From Phragmites australis (lineage: Eukaryota > Streptophyta > Magnoliopsida > Poales > Poaceae): 64,000 bases of DNA. Every line of letters begins with the position of its first letter. The stretch's first letter is position 1. Location: positions 28,736,501-28,800,500 of the forward strand of contig NC_084923.1 in the NCBI RefSeq assembly GCF_958298935.1, given 5' to 3'. Shown in pieces: positions 22,005 to 33,654 of this stretch. The notes beneath the pieces are model-generated. The model was not told the DNA's origin, ran no database searches, and worked only from the letters and a program-made list of their open reading frames with translations. The position numbers and the translations under genes were made by a program.

Positions 22005-22900
22005 TCTTTCTGAATATGTCCAACTCATTTGCACTTGTGGCAAACCAAGTCACGTGAACACCCCGTTGACCCCATAGAAGAGGTTGCGCTACCAGCAGGC
22101 ATCGCTGGGTGACGTGTCGGTGGTGGAGTACTCTCAGGCTTCTTACTTGCTGAACTGTGCATTGCTGAATTGCTTCCAGACTGACTACTCTTGTTTAGAT
22201 GACTTATGTTGTATGGCTACCCCACGCTTGCTGAAAAACATGAACGGGTAGCAAACTTTGTATCTTCACTAACTTGGCGCTTAGCTTCATGCGCTTGGTG
22301 TAGAAACTCAATCATATCATTGTAAGGATGGCGATTGACGATGCGCTTGATGGCATAATTCACACCAGCGATCTTGCCATTGTTTTCTCTTCATTCTTGC
22401 GCACATCAGCATGTATCATAATGGTCCCCATCTCCTATTGATACTCATCAATTGATTTGAGACCCTGTCGTAGCCCTATCAACTTGTCAAACAGTGAACG
22501 TTTGTAGTGACGAGGAACAAAATGTGTACGCAAAGGGTGCTTCATTTGCTCCCATGTGATAATGGGCAACTCATGACGCTCCATCCGCTTGTGAACAAAC
22601 TCCTCCCACCAATGTATGGCATAATCATCCAATCCATTGGATGCAAATAATAGCTTCTTCTCATTGGAAGAGTTGTTCATCCAGAATAGCTTATCAATTT
22701 TCAGTTCCCATGTAAGGTAATCTTCCACATCCGTATCACTGAAAAAATAGGAATAGCAAATTTAGGCTATCAATAAAATCCTCGTCGATGTCCTGTCTAT
22801 GGTGATGCATGTTGTTGTTGTGGTTGCGGGGTTGTCCCTCATCGTAAGCGTCAGTAGGGAAATCATCATCGATCAAGAGATCAACGTCGTCAGCCCAGCT
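22005..22900 (-). pseudogene. gag of element R with zinc knuckle
   Basis: The gag core (22728-22435) reads YLTWELKIDKLF...WWEEFVHKR...PRHYKRSLFDKLIGLRQG, a typical chromovirus capsid block. Downstream, across stops and frameshifts, a CCHC knuckle (C-H-K-C-K...GHIQKDC) lies near 22045-22010. The leader upstream (22780-22900) is rich in Asp and His codons. The 5' end of the gene and the 5' UTR were lost with the T1-associated deletion. Confidence 0.8.
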
Positions 22901-22949
22901 ACATGCACTATGCATATGTGCAACAGCATTATGAACGCCTATGTTGACA

Positions 22950-22954
22950 CCTCA
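22950..22954. repeat. Presumed target-site duplication of T1 (one side only)
   Basis: CCTCA directly abuts the T1 LTR end. The partner copy is gone with the deleted 5' side of T1. Confidence 0.3.
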
Positions 22955-23543
22955 TGTCGAATATTAGTTCCTGACAATATGTCCCTAAATTGACTGGGTA
23001 CCTTCAAGAGTAGGGATTAATCACGAAGAGAGACAAAACGATGTATAAAGGTTCGGGCCTCTGATTGGAGTAATACCCTACATCCTGTGGGGGTGGTGCT
23101 GCCTTGTATTGATGATCTCAAGTATAAGCAAGGTAGCTATGACTATAACAAGGAGTTGATTGGATCTAATCTATCCTAGGGCTCAAGTCATCCAGTAACT
23201 CCTCTGTTGTTACCTTCTGTGTTGCTTGTAATTCCTTGCTCGTGTCTCCTCTCCCCCTAGCCTTTTTGCCTTATATACGGATGAGGTACCGACTCCTATC
23301 CAGCCATAGTTGATAGGGAGTTGTTTTCCTTGTTTGTCAAGTATACATGTTTTGAATACAGATCATATTGGTTTGGGTAACCAATCTAATCCCTTTCGGT
23401 ATGTACTTCCTTGATTCCGAGTGTCTCAGGTACTGCTGATCCGTTTTCACAATATCTGGAGCTGCCGAATATGCTTCGTATATACCTTCTCAGTATATGA
23501 TGTACTCCTTATGCTCATATACCCTATAGCTAGATATTTGACA
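22955..23543 (-). mobile_element. 3' LTR of Tat-lineage element T1
   Basis: Minus-strand LTR starting TGTCAAATATCTAGC (23543) and ending AATATTCGACA (22955). It aligns over its full length with the plus-strand LTR at 53165-53758. A TATATAAGG core promoter lies on the minus strand near 23270. It borders element R's gag side directly. Confidence 0.85.
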
Positions 23544-24562
23544 GTAGCTCCCTAACTCTATTCTGGAGAAGAGGTTTCCATAAGCACCTACTCGAGTACT
23601 ACCAAGTTTAAGCTTGGTCAAGTAAAGTAGATTGGGCTCATGATCGAAAGAATCTAGTATGGACGAATCCTTTCTTGAGTATCGAGTGGAAGTTTAGTCG
23701 GGTCGAGCGCCATGTGGCTAACCGCACTCAAGACTCGAAGAAAAAAGATTTAAAGAACTTAACTGATCGACACCCTACTCTGAGTAGAATTAAAAAACCT
23801 TTCAAAATTTGAAACGGAGGGTATCGGTGCATTTAATGCGGGCAAAAGGGTGTGCAGATATTTGCATATCGTCATCATTCCTTTTTTCACGCCGATCGAG
23901 GTATTGCAAAGGTGGGAGTGGTTGAAATGGTGGTAACTTTTTGGTTTTTTACCTGTAAGACCCGGACTTGCAGCAACCATTCTTCGTCCTTTGCCATCAG
24001 TCTTCCTGCACAAGCCTCTCAACTTTCTCTACCTTGACATGCACCACCACCAGAAAAAGGTTTAGATCCATGGATCCTTGACTTCCTCCACGTTGGAGAA
24101 GCAGTCGGACGCAGCGGCTATCGATGCCTCGCCCGATCAGTATGACGAGACACGGTTCATGATCGAGGCCTGGACACCCTTGGCGATGCAAAAATCTCGG
24201 CTGGTGGAACTCGAAGCGGAAGGAGTGGTGCCGCCGCGCAGCCTGGTCAAATGGAGGATGGCATCGAGTGAGAGATTCCCTTCTTGCAAGATCGAGCATG
24301 AGTTCGTAGTTTTTGAGTCTTTCTTCCATTGCAGATTTAACATCCCTCCTTCCAAGTTTCTGCTCAATGTGCTCGATCGATACCAAATTTAACTCCACCA
24401 CCTGAACCCCAACTTCGTCACCATGTTGAGTGTTTTTGTTCATCTTTGTGAGGCTTTCCTTGGTATCGAGCCAAGTTTGAATCTATTTCAGTATTTTTAT
24501 AAATTGAAGAGGACTACCGAGAATAAATGTGTTGGGATGTGGTTTCCAGTTGAGGAGTAGAA

Positions 24563-25100
24563 TGAAAACTCCTATATCTTGGTTCCCTTAAGCTCCTCTT
24601 GGTCGAAGGATTGGAAGAAACTTTGGTTTTACGTCTCAAATTCCAACCGGATCAGTTTTCCTTTAGTATATAGAGGTCTTTTTCCCGTCCAAAATGCGCA
24701 AGAGTATCGAGAGTCCAGCCACACTACCTACTTCGCCAACAAGATTGGCATGCGAGGCATTTTGCCTTTACTGGGTGGCATGTAGTCAGAGACTTCATTA
24801 GTAAGAGGTTAAGTCCCCTGAAGGGAATGAGAAACTCCTATATATTGGTTCCCCTAACCTCCTCTTGGTTGAAGGATTGGAAGAAATTTTGGTTTTACGT
24901 CTCCAATACCGACTCGATCGGTTTTCCATTAGTATATAGATGTCCTTTTCCCGTCCAAAATCTTTCTTGGGTGCAAGAGCATTGATAGTCCAGCCACACC
25001 ACCTACTTCGCCAACAAGATTGACATGCTGAGGCATTTTGGCCTTACTGGATAGCATATGGCCAGAAACTTCATTAGTAAGAGGTTAAGTCCCCTAAAGG
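24563..25100. repeat. 268-bp tandem duplication inside antisense gene 2
   Basis: Copy one 24563-24830 and copy two 24831-25100 share the text from 'gaaactcctatat.ttggttcccc' to 'aagaggttaagtcccctgaagg', with point differences and a small insertion in copy two (around 24962). The copies have diverged, so the duplication is not recent. Confidence 0.85.
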
Positions 25101-25863
25101 CACGATCATGCTTGGCCTGGGAGTACAATGGGGATGAGGATGCTTCGAAGGATGCAGTTGGATGTAAGGCTTAGTTAGCACTTTGCCCTTTTCATTTAGC
25201 TATGATCTTCGAACTTTGTCGAGTAAACCTTTCTTTTCTTTTTCATCGCTGCCTGCACAAGATGTCACCGCCTGGCTGAACAAGCTTTTTTCTTCTGGTG
25301 CACCTGAGTGTGACATTGCGCCTTACTCCTTATCGAATCCTTGACCAGACGTAAGGATTTTCATAATGGAACGGTAAGACCTGTTATTGTCTATTTGTTC
25401 TCACTTGTCTATGTGACTGCAGACTCCAGTTTTTCTTCAAGAACACATCCTTTCGAGTGAGGTCTTTGATCTCGACGGTACTACTTCCGCCGATGTCATC
25501 GACAAGGGGAAAGGATCAACCAATGAGGAGGCTGAGGGGTCTCTTCGATCGAAGAGATCGTCCCCATCTTCTCATTTGTTGTTAGATCCGAGCCCTCTTA
25601 AGTGCAAGTGAAGGAGCCCTCGGGTATGCTGATTGAAGTTCTTATTATCTTCTTATTTCCTTCCAAATTATCAAGTAGATACTTGAATGCATTTTGTTTG
25701 GATGAGTGGTATATCATTGGGGAACAGCGAGCGTACTAGCCCAATCGCCTCCTCGAGCAACCACCGCTCTTGATGACCCGGCCGAAAAGGTAACTCTTCT
25801 CAAGTTATGGATTTCCTTTTGGTCATTCTATTAATGACGAGTTGCATGGATGGCTCTTTTTTT

Positions 25864-25935
25864 AGGGGACATCTAGCGTGTCCTCTCAATCCTCAACTCG
25901 AGGGATGTCTAGCGTGTCCTCTCAATCCTCAATGC
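25864..25935. repeat. 36-bp direct tandem duplication
   Basis: 'tctagcgtgtcctctcaatc' plus its flanks occurs twice back to back (starting near 25869 and 25905). It lies in a Ser-rich coding stretch of antisense gene 2. Confidence 0.8.
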
Positions 25936-26952
25936 CTGATGACTCTACTAGAGAGGTAATTTCGGTCGAGTTATCGCTCTTCAGTTGGTCATACTTTCAC
26001 TCGATAATGCATTCTTATTATCTGGTTCTTTGCAGGCTACTGATGACTTGACTCTGCCTAGCCCATGTGTAACTCCTCCACCTGCTCCGCCTACCGGACC
26101 AAGAACAAAAAGGCAAAAGTCAAGCATCATTTCACATTTTCTGATTTCAAAAAGGTTTGTCCTGGATTCTGATTTTGATTGGTCGATTGGCTAACTTCCC
26201 CGATTGACTCGGCCTCGGCTCCAATCAAAGATCCTTCCTTGGGCGCGCCGGAAGAAGACCCGCAGGTCAGGGGAAGTGAAACTTCAATATCAGTTCTGAT
26301 TGATGATCCGTGGGCGGTGATGAAAACTCTTCTCCAGGCTACAAGCGCTCAGGTAGCCGCCGCCGAGGCCAACCACCACAAGAAGCTCAAAGCCAAAAGA
26401 GAGAAAATCGAACGTAAGTCTGTTCTTGGTCACAAGTGCGTGATTCGATTATTTGGTGACTATTAAAGAATTATTGTTTGGTTTACCTTTCTTTTAGGCC
26501 CTGAGTCCTCCTGTAGTAGCAAGGAAAAGCTTCTTGCTGACGCAATGAAGGTTAACGACGATGTCAAGTTTCGGGAGAGACTCAGGAACCAAGTGAACAT
26601 CGCTCGAGCTGAAAAGAAGGCGATGATGGCTGAGAGGGATGTTGCTGTCCTAGCTCTTCAAGAGCTGAAGGAGCAGACCCTCGACCTCATGTCACAAGCA
26701 GCCTCTGCGAGTGCTGCTACATTGCTAGGTATTCTGAAGAGCTATAATCCCACGCTCGATACCTCATTGGTGACAATCGGGTTCAATTGTACTAGCGAGG
26801 AGGCCGTAAAACTTGTTGAAAGCATCCAGCCAGTGGTTCCCGCCTTTGTCGAGTTGTTAAGGCTAGTCTGCCTAATGATGATAGTGAGGAGAGTCCCTAA
26901 GACTGATGGTCTGTTCTATTCTGACATTTGTAGAACATATTTTACAATCTAA

Positions 26953-28070
26953 GAATGCCCGCAACAATACTACACTTTGGCAGTCTATTCTGTTTTCATT
27001 TGCTATTCCCTTGTCGATGAAATAGGATTAGCATAAGTGGATGCAATAACTGATAGATACATGTTGTCATCATTCTCAAGACCGTACTATTACGCATCAC
27101 CTGAAATCTTAACCAGATACGCCATTAGATGTGTGGCCCTCGAGTACTCGAGAAGATCGTAATAGTGAGGAAAAGACCTACAGAGTTAGAAAAGGAAAGA
27201 GCATATCGAATTTTTTACGAACTTTTATCAATTTGCGCATTCGATAATTATACAAACATGAACTCGATAGAGAGCACACGTAAGGCATACTAGGACTTCA
27301 GAACCCTTTTGGCCGTTAGGCGTAAGATTGTCTGACAATCTCTGTGCCGTTGTGCCTCCTGAGGTATAGTTATCCATCATCGACCCAACACATGCCTCTG
27401 TTGGTTCTATTTATCGCGATCAACATAGAGCTAGATAAAATTTTGCAAAAAATGTAGAAAAGAAATATGATATTACAATGTAGCCCCTGACTCTACAATC
27501 GGGGAAGAAACTTACTCGATTGGAGAGTAGAAAAGGACATACATCTACCATTGATCGGAGAGAAGTGTTATAGCTCAAAACTTTGTACTTGACCATGTAC
27601 TCGATGACTGAGTCGGTCGAAGAGTAAGGCTCGTTCTCGATAATGTACTCAACAACGGAGTTAGTCGAAGAGTGAGCCTCGTTCTCGATTGAATACTAGA
27701 GGATGCAAGCCCCCGAGCGTTATGGTTTTGACTACAGTATGATTATCGAGTGAACTTAAACCAGTGGGAAGGTGGGCATTAAAAGATCCCACTCCCATTT
27801 GTACTCGTTTTCACCGCAACACCGATCTGACACATCATACTGGCCCCCCATCCCTCTTTCCAGAGACGAGGCAAGCCATAACACCATCATAACTTCCATC
27901 AAACGTGCTACGCGCACGAGGCGATGTCATCATTTCGGATCTTGATGGCCATGTTTACATAGTACAACCCGTTTCCCCCACTATAAATAGAGGGAACTCA
28001 AAGCCGTTTGTTCATCGTCTTCTTTGTTTCCTTTACCCATTGCCTCATAGGACTCGTAGAGCTTGAAGCC
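26953..28070. other. Spacer between the two antisense genes of T1
   Basis: No open frame. It is homologous in inverted orientation to 60330-61325 of T2. It contains several copies of a CTCGTTCTCGATnnnGTACTC-like phrase (about 27600-27700) and the promoter of antisense gene 1 at its end. Confidence 0.65.
27982..27989 (+). promoter_or_regulatory. TATA box of antisense gene 1 (T1 copy)
   Basis: TATAAATA followed by GAGGGAACTC, at the same distance from the ATG (about 80-90 nt) as in T2. The conservation between two copies supports a real antisense promoter. Confidence 0.6.
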
Positions 28071-28621
28071 ATGGCCTCCATCCATCTCCGCCTCTTGAGC
28101 CAATCCTAGAATTCCTTTCCCCTGGGCCTCTCGCCATGATACCTCCTGAGGTCATCGTCATCACATCCTGCGATGACGAGGACTCGAGTAGCGGGCCTTA
28201 GAAGGAGAGGGAAGAAGCATCCACCGTAGATTGTCGCCGTCCCCTCACTCAGCATGTTCGCCATTACATCAAGGCCTATGCTTTAGCGTAGCACTCTGCA
28301 CCAGAGAGGAATGAGGATGGTGGTGATCTCTACCGAATCATCGACCAAGCCGCCATTGCGGTCTTCGGCGGTGGCGCCCCCGAGTCATTGCCGACGAAGG
28401 AGTCATGGCCGCCTTCTCCGTCGATAACCACCAGATCGTCTTCGCGCCAGGTAGAAGACCACTCAGCATCACTGGCACCGGTCATCAGCTCCAGCAGGAC
28501 CTTTGCCTCAGCCACTTTTCCTAGCCCTTATGCTGGTAGGTGACCGATTCCTAGGGTGGTCAGCTGCCGCCCGAGGGAGGAGTATAGAAGGTTTCTCGAC
28601 TTGTTCAGGAGTATGGAATGA
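28071..28621 (+). pseudogene. Antisense gene 1 of T1, broken copy
   Basis: Starts ATGGCCTCC as in the intact T2 copy at 60239. It keeps the PPEVIVITS-DDEDSS region, the HRRPLTQ/HYIK block, ERNEDGG, the Ser/Pro-rich part and the C-terminal CRPREEYRRFLDLF block. It carries premature stops (for example near 28108 and 28198) and a frameshift around 28530. See the T2 copy for the protein description. Confidence 0.7.
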
Positions 28622-28739
28622 GGGTCCATACGCTTCCAATCTTTCGGAGGTGGTGGATCTTCACGATTTGACTGAACTAGGCAGATCCTTTCTACTAATT
28701 TTGCACTATCCACACAGATTAGAGGAAAAGGGAAAGATT

Positions 28740-29973
28740 ATGTAATCAAGTAGCTAACCAAATCAAATGTAATTGACTTACCTGTAATCTACCTTCTCTA
28801 TGAATAAAACTTTTGGAGTTGGTCGATGTTCCACGGGTGCTCGAGTATCTCGCCGTTTGGAGTAGATACCTGTACTGACCCAAGTCGAGTGAATTCAACT
28901 ACTATGTAGGGTCCCTCCCACTTAGGTGATAACTTGTGACGCCGGGCCTGTTTCTTCACCTTTCATAGGACGAGGTCCCCAGCAGCGAATTCCCTGGGTT
29001 GAATTCTCTAGCTTTGATATCTAGGCAACGTCTCCTGATACTTAACCGCTTGAATAGATGCTCGATCTCGGTACTCCTCGACTAAATTTATGTCATACGC
29101 TCGTAGCTGCTCCTGCCCTTCTTCGGAATAACTTTTCACTCGAGGTGATCCGAACTGCAACTCAGTCAGGAGCATCGTTTCCGCTCCATAAACCAAGAAG
29201 AACGGAGTTTCACCAGTGGCTATATTGGTCAAAATACGAATGACCCATAGTACTGGGGGAAGTTCTTTCACCTAGCATTTTGAGTAGGCTTTTAAGCCTC
29301 TCGAAGACCCGAGTTTTGATACCCTGTAAGACTATTCCATTAGCATGTTTGACTTGTTTGTTACTCTGCGGGTGATCTACTGAGGCGAAATGAGTTTTGA
29401 TACCGAATTCTTCGCAAAACGCAATAAAGGTCCCGCTTCTGAACTGGCTACCATTATCCATAATTATCCGATGCGGCATACCGAATCAAGTAATTATGCT
29501 CCTCATGAACTTCTTAGCTGCATCTGCGGTTATCCATCCTACGAGTTTGGCCTCTATCCATTTGGTGAACATGTCAATAGCCACAAATAGGAACTTGTAA
29601 CCGCCTTGGTCCCTTGGAACGGTCCCAAGATATACAAGCCCCAGACGGAGAAAAGCCAAGAAAGAGGAATTGTTTGCAGAGCTTGGGCTGGTCGAGTGGC
29701 CTGCCTTCCGAAAAATTGGTAGCTCTAGCACTTTTTGACCAGCTCGGAAGCATCCTGGAATGCAGTCGGCCAATAGAATCCCTGGCGGAAGATTTTTCTG
29801 ACCAAGGTGCAAGAAAACGCATGATTACCACACATGCCTCCATGGATATCGAGTAGTATTTTACTGCCCTCTTCCTGAGTTATGCACTTCATTAAGATTC
29901 TGTTACTCCCCTTTCTGTAGAGTTCATCCGCACTAGAGTTATCACTCCCTCTGATGTGCGTCACTTCTAGCAC
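28740..29973 (-). pseudogene. Integrase of T1, broken
   Basis: Minus strand: linker (LEVTHIRGSDNSSADEL, RKGSNRILMKCITQEEG) and zinc-binding region (HGGMCGNHAFSCTLVRKIFRQGFYWPT, 29973-29725). The catalytic core follows with RDQGGYKFLFVAIDMFTKWIEA, RIIMDNGSQF, the HPQSNKQVKHANG block and YGAETMLL. The C-terminal part ends NGEILEHPWNI near 28815. Relative to T2 this copy keeps the roughly 340-bp zinc-finger/core segment that T2 lacks. Frameshifts near 29730, 29480 and 29210. Confidence 0.88.
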
Positions 29974-31675
29974 TTTGAACTTTTGCTCAAGCTTTCATAC
30001 CTCGAGTAAATAAGCCACCATGTTGTCGTTTGAGCACTGGTACTCCTTTTGAAATTGGTTAACGACTAACTGTGAGTCCTCTTTCACAAGAAGTCATTTA
30101 ATTCCAAGCGACGCAGCTATGCAGAGCCCGTTTACCAGTCCTTCATATTCTACAATATTGTTAGACGCTTTAAAATTTAATTGAACAATGTAACTGAGTT
30201 CATCGCCCGTTGGAATTTGATTGTAACGATAGCCCCGCGCCCTGGAGCGTGAGTGATCTATCAAAGAAGAGCGTCGAGTGATCTTCGACCATGTTTGGCC
30301 TTGCTTCTTCAATGATTGTCCATTCGGCGATGAAGTCCGCTAACACTCCGGATTTCACGCTCGTGCGTGGTGTGTAGCTTACGTCAAACTCATTTAGTCC
30401 TGTCGCCCATTGCGCGATTTGTCTAGTAGCTTCCTGATTGTGTATTACATCCTTTAGCGGGTATGTTGTCATGATCGTGATCTTGTGCGTTTGAAAGTAG
30501 TGCCGTAATTTCCGGGAAGACATCAAGACTGCATATATCAGCTTCTGTACTTACAGGCACCGTTTAGCATCGTATAGAACCTCGCTCACATAGTAAACAG
30601 GTTTCTAGACCTTGGCCTTTCTCTCGGGACATTCCCGTTTGACCACCAGTACTGTGCTTACAACTTGTGGGGTAGCTGCAATATACCAAAAGAGCTCCTC
30701 TTTTTCATTAGGCGGTGTCAGGGTTAACGGAGACGATAAATACCTTTTAGGTCCTGGAAGGCGAGCTCCGCTTCTTCCATCCACTCGAACCGATCTTGTT
30801 TCTTCAATAGCTTGAAGAAAGGCATCCCTCACTCGTCCATCTTGGAAATGAATTGACTAAGAGCATAAATGCAACCTATCAATTTTTGGACCTCTTTCAG
30901 TGTTCGAGATGACCGTATCTTGTCGAGAGCCTCAATTTTACTCGGGTTGGCCTCAATGCCTCGACTCAACACCAGGAAGTCAACAAGCTTGCCTTATGGC
31001 ACGCCAAACGAGCACTTTCTGGGGTTGAGCATCATGAGATACTTCCTAAGGTTGTCGAACGTTGCCTTGAGATCGTCAACAAATGCACTTCCGGTTTTCA
31101 ATTTGACTACAACATCATCAATGTACGCTTCTACAGTTCACCCAATTTGCGGTTGCAGACAGTTCTGAATACACCTTTGATACGTGGCACCAGTAGTTTT
31201 ATACCGAAAGGAATCTTTACATAACAAAATACACCGAAAGGAGTAGTAAAAGCAGTTTTCTCCTCATCCTCTAATCCCATGCAAATGTGGTGATACCCCG
31301 AATAGACATCTAGAAAACATAACAATTCGCAGCCTGCCGTAGAGTCGACAATATAGTCGATGCGCGGGAGAGGAAAGGATCCTTGGGCAAGCCTTGTTGA
31401 GGTCGGTAAAGTCGACGCATATTCTCCATCTGCCATTGGCCTTCTTGACGAGGACAGGATTCGCAAGCCACGTAGGATGACGTACTTCTCAAATGAAGCC
31501 CGCCTTTAGGAGCTTATCGACATCCTCTTGGATGGCATGCTTCCTATCTTCCACAAATCTTTGCTGCTTCTACACCACAGGTTTGGTGTCGGGTTTAACA
31601 ACCAGTCTATGCTCGATCACCTCCCTGAGGACCTCAGGCATATCGGATAGTTGCCATGCGAACTAGTCCTGGCAT
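29974..31675 (-). pseudogene. RT and RNase H domains of T1, 5'-truncated and broken
   Basis: From the high end: FAWQLSDMPEVLREVIEHRL (about 31660) opens RT directly at the end of R's 5' LTR, so T1's gag and protease are missing. Then VDFTDLNKACP, FLDVYSGYHHICMGLEDEEKTAFTTPFGVF, catalytic YIDD at 31114-31125, and RVCDDLK-type thumb. First RNase H: PPNEKEELFWYIAATPQVVSTVLVV, PVYYVSEVL. The second, Tat-type RNase H has TLFFDRSLTLQGAG, where the catalytic DGS reads DRS, and KASNNIVEYEGLVNGL. Stops and frameshifts throughout. Confidence 0.88.
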
Positions 31676-32677
31676 ATACGGGGGTGGCCCGATCTTCTTG
31701 GGAAGAGCTGATGATAAAAGATGTGAAGTAGACGATGTCGCTAGGTGAACACTCGCACCAATGTATGAACCCTCAACTCTTCGGAATACGCCCAACACAC
31801 ACCTGTAGATGATCGTCGCGAGACCATGAGTGACGATCGCTAAGTCCCCAATTCCCAGCAGAACGACAACTTGACCTTGGATTGCAGAACGATAAACAAT
31901 GATTACTTAATTCTCTCTCAGCTGTCCTTGCATGAACGCTGGTATGAAAGAACAAGCAATAGCTATGTTTGAATCTTATGCAATAAGTGGTCTGCCCTCT
32001 ATGGGTCGTGGACTCTACTATATATACTACCTAGGACTATGGAAACCGAATTGGACTCATTACAATATAAAAAGGAAATCTAAGCTAAGATCGACGTATT
32101 ATTTTGACGATTGAGACCGACTCAATACGAGTTAGGCAATTTGGCTGGTCCGTTGGAAAGGTTATCAAATATGTTTTCTAGAGGGTATTTACACAGCCCA
32201 ATCCGACTTCGTATGAGACACTTATGGTACTATTATTCAACATCTGTTTGGCTGCAATAAACTGAGTCTGAGTTGGCTTCAATCTTTCGCTGCTCCTTGA
32301 TTGCTTCCATGTAGAACTTGAAAGGAAAGTCTCCAATGCCTTTGGAAAGAAGAGCTGCATATGACATTTAGAGACCTTGTGATAACCTTTTTCTTCCATG
32401 CATCCCTCAGTTCTTCTTTGTCTATGTGCCAACAAACAATACAGCTCTTCTTTCTCTTGTGCATCGTATTGATCCAAATACCTAAGCACAAGTAAATTAC
32501 AAGATTGGGGTAGTATAAATTCTTCTTAAAATTAATGATATGTACATTAAGAAACAAGTTCACTTGATCTTGTATTTTCTGGCACGTGCTCATGGAATTG
32601 GTCCAATTGGCAACTCGATGCGTATATCTTGATCATTAGGTGGCGGTGAACAATGTGTTGTAAGGTTGTCCTCATCA
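31676..32677 (-). mobile_element. 5' LTR of element R
   Basis: Aligns base for base with the 3' LTR copy (17630-18649). It begins TGATGAGGACAACC at 32677, next to ACTGG. At its low end it stops two bases short of the expected CA (the text runs ...CCCCCGTAT then T1 pol), so the junction with T1 at 31675/31676 is a deletion or recombination scar. Confidence 0.85.
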
Positions 32678-32682
32678 ACTGG
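32678..32682. repeat. Target-site duplication of element R, high side
   Basis: ACTGG, matching 17625-17629. Confidence 0.85.
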
Positions 32683-33160
32683 GGATGGTGTGCCCACCTA
32701 AGGCTGACCATTGCCTATAGCCAGAGCTGGAGGACCGTGGCCGTTTGTTGGGTCATCGTCATGATAGCGAAAACTTCTCGGGGCTAATTTCTGCTAGAGG
32801 AGGAGTCCAGATCCATCATGGATGCTTCATCAGAATACTCTCGGTTGGTATCTTGACAATCCATGTTGTTAGAAGCTGTGGAAATTGATTCCAACTTGTT
32901 GTGAATTGAACATTCACAGTTGTCTTGGCAATCCAGTGGTTCAAACTCAGTGTCATAATCCTTAGTTCATTGATCCATAAATCGACATACATCATCGCTA
33001 GAAAGTTCATCATTGAAATTTATCATATAGATCACCAACTATCCTAGGAGAGAGGTAAAGTAGTCGTAGAACCCTTCATCTGAAAAATCGGTTGTCGGCG
33101 AAGCTTTGGGCGATGTCGACGACATCTTTTGTGTATATTCTTCAATGCCTTTTTTCAAGA
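32683..33160 (-). pseudogene. gag leader of G1
   Basis: The minus-strand frame matches G2's leader: TDFSDEGFYDYFTSL, a F-NDELSSDD-VCRFMDQ block, DYDTEFEPLD, and ASNNMDCQDTN. Stops are present. It is interrupted at 32677 by element R and continues at 17629 on the other side. Confidence 0.8.
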
Positions 33161-33179
33161 TCCCCACAGACGGCGCAAG
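33161..33179 (-). other. Primer-binding region of G1
   Basis: TTGCGCCGTCTGTGGGGAT on the minus strand just past the LTR end. It differs slightly from G2's TTGGCACCGTCTGTGGAG. Confidence 0.65.
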
Positions 33180-33180
33180 T

Positions 33181-33642
33181 TGTCAAAGATTGAAGAAATA
33201 CAGGATGCTTGAAGTAGACGAATCACATGGGAACATATAAGAGTATTTAGACAGGTTTAGGCCTCCCTGAGAATAATAGCCCTATATCATGTTTGTCCTG
33301 TATTGATTTGAGTCTATTTCATGGGGGTGTGTGGCTAGCCTACATGGATCTAAACTATGTCGGGGACCTCCTTGCTCAGCTTCTGTTAGCTTGTCTTGGC
33401 TTATGTGGGCTTGTTTAGCTTCCAATAACTTGTCCTCCGCAAGGCTCTTCGCTCCGTATATATATAGGGGTGTTGTACGTCCTCTAGACTCCTTTCTATT
33501 CTTAGAGATAAACCTTCCTGGTTATGGGACACCTTGGGTACCTAAGGGTAATTTCCTTTCATCAGGGGTCCACTTACTAGAGATAAATATATGCGGCGAG
33601 AATTATGGGAAACCATAGGGTGCCCGAATATGGTAACTATCA
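33181..33642 (-). mobile_element. 5' LTR of G1
   Basis: Minus-strand TGATAGTTACC (33642) to CTTTGACA (33181), 462 bp, with a TATATATATA promoter core near 33455-33470. It is homologous to the G2 LTR at 37420-37941 in the opposite orientation. It abuts the tandem array. Confidence 0.8.
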
Positions 33643-33654
33643 ATGCTTCATCGT

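Larger units (their letters stand above)
24066..26952 (+). pseudogene. Antisense gene 2 of T1: 'gypsy-type transposase' (PF04195-like) protein, multi-exon relic
   Basis: Plus strand, opposite to T1. The first exon block carries PPRSLVKWRMASSERFP, FESFFHCRFNIPPSKFLL, LNPNFVTMLSVFVHLCEAFLGI and FQYFYKLKRTT, the signature of the domain catalogued as putative gypsy-type transposon (Transposase_28). Later blocks (25990-26170 Pro-rich; 26200-26410; 26500-26950) are separated by intron-like AT-rich gaps. They end in a coiled coil (KFRERLRNQVNIARAEKKAMMAERDVAVL shortened here to its start) and a conserved PVVPAFVELL tail. Stops at 24391 and 24556 and a 268-bp tandem duplication break it. Antisense ORFs are known in Tat elements; their function is not. 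Confidence 0.75.
17630..32677 (-). mobile_element. Chromovirus R (CRM/Reina-like), complete span including nested T1
   Basis: Two LTR copies (17630-18649 and 31676-32677) in the same orientation bound it, and 5-bp ACTGG duplications lie outside both. Minus-strand order is 5' LTR, [T1 insertion plus deletion], gag, protease, RT, RNase H, integrase, polypurine tract, 3' LTR. The flanking G1 sequences join cleanly: read across the insertion they match G2 at about 38465-38510. The LTR begins TGATGAGGACA, and the integrase C-terminal frame continues into the LTR (a TRARAKK motif inside it). These traits are known in the centromeric CRM/CRR clade, but Reina-type chromoviruses remain possible. Confidence 0.85.
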
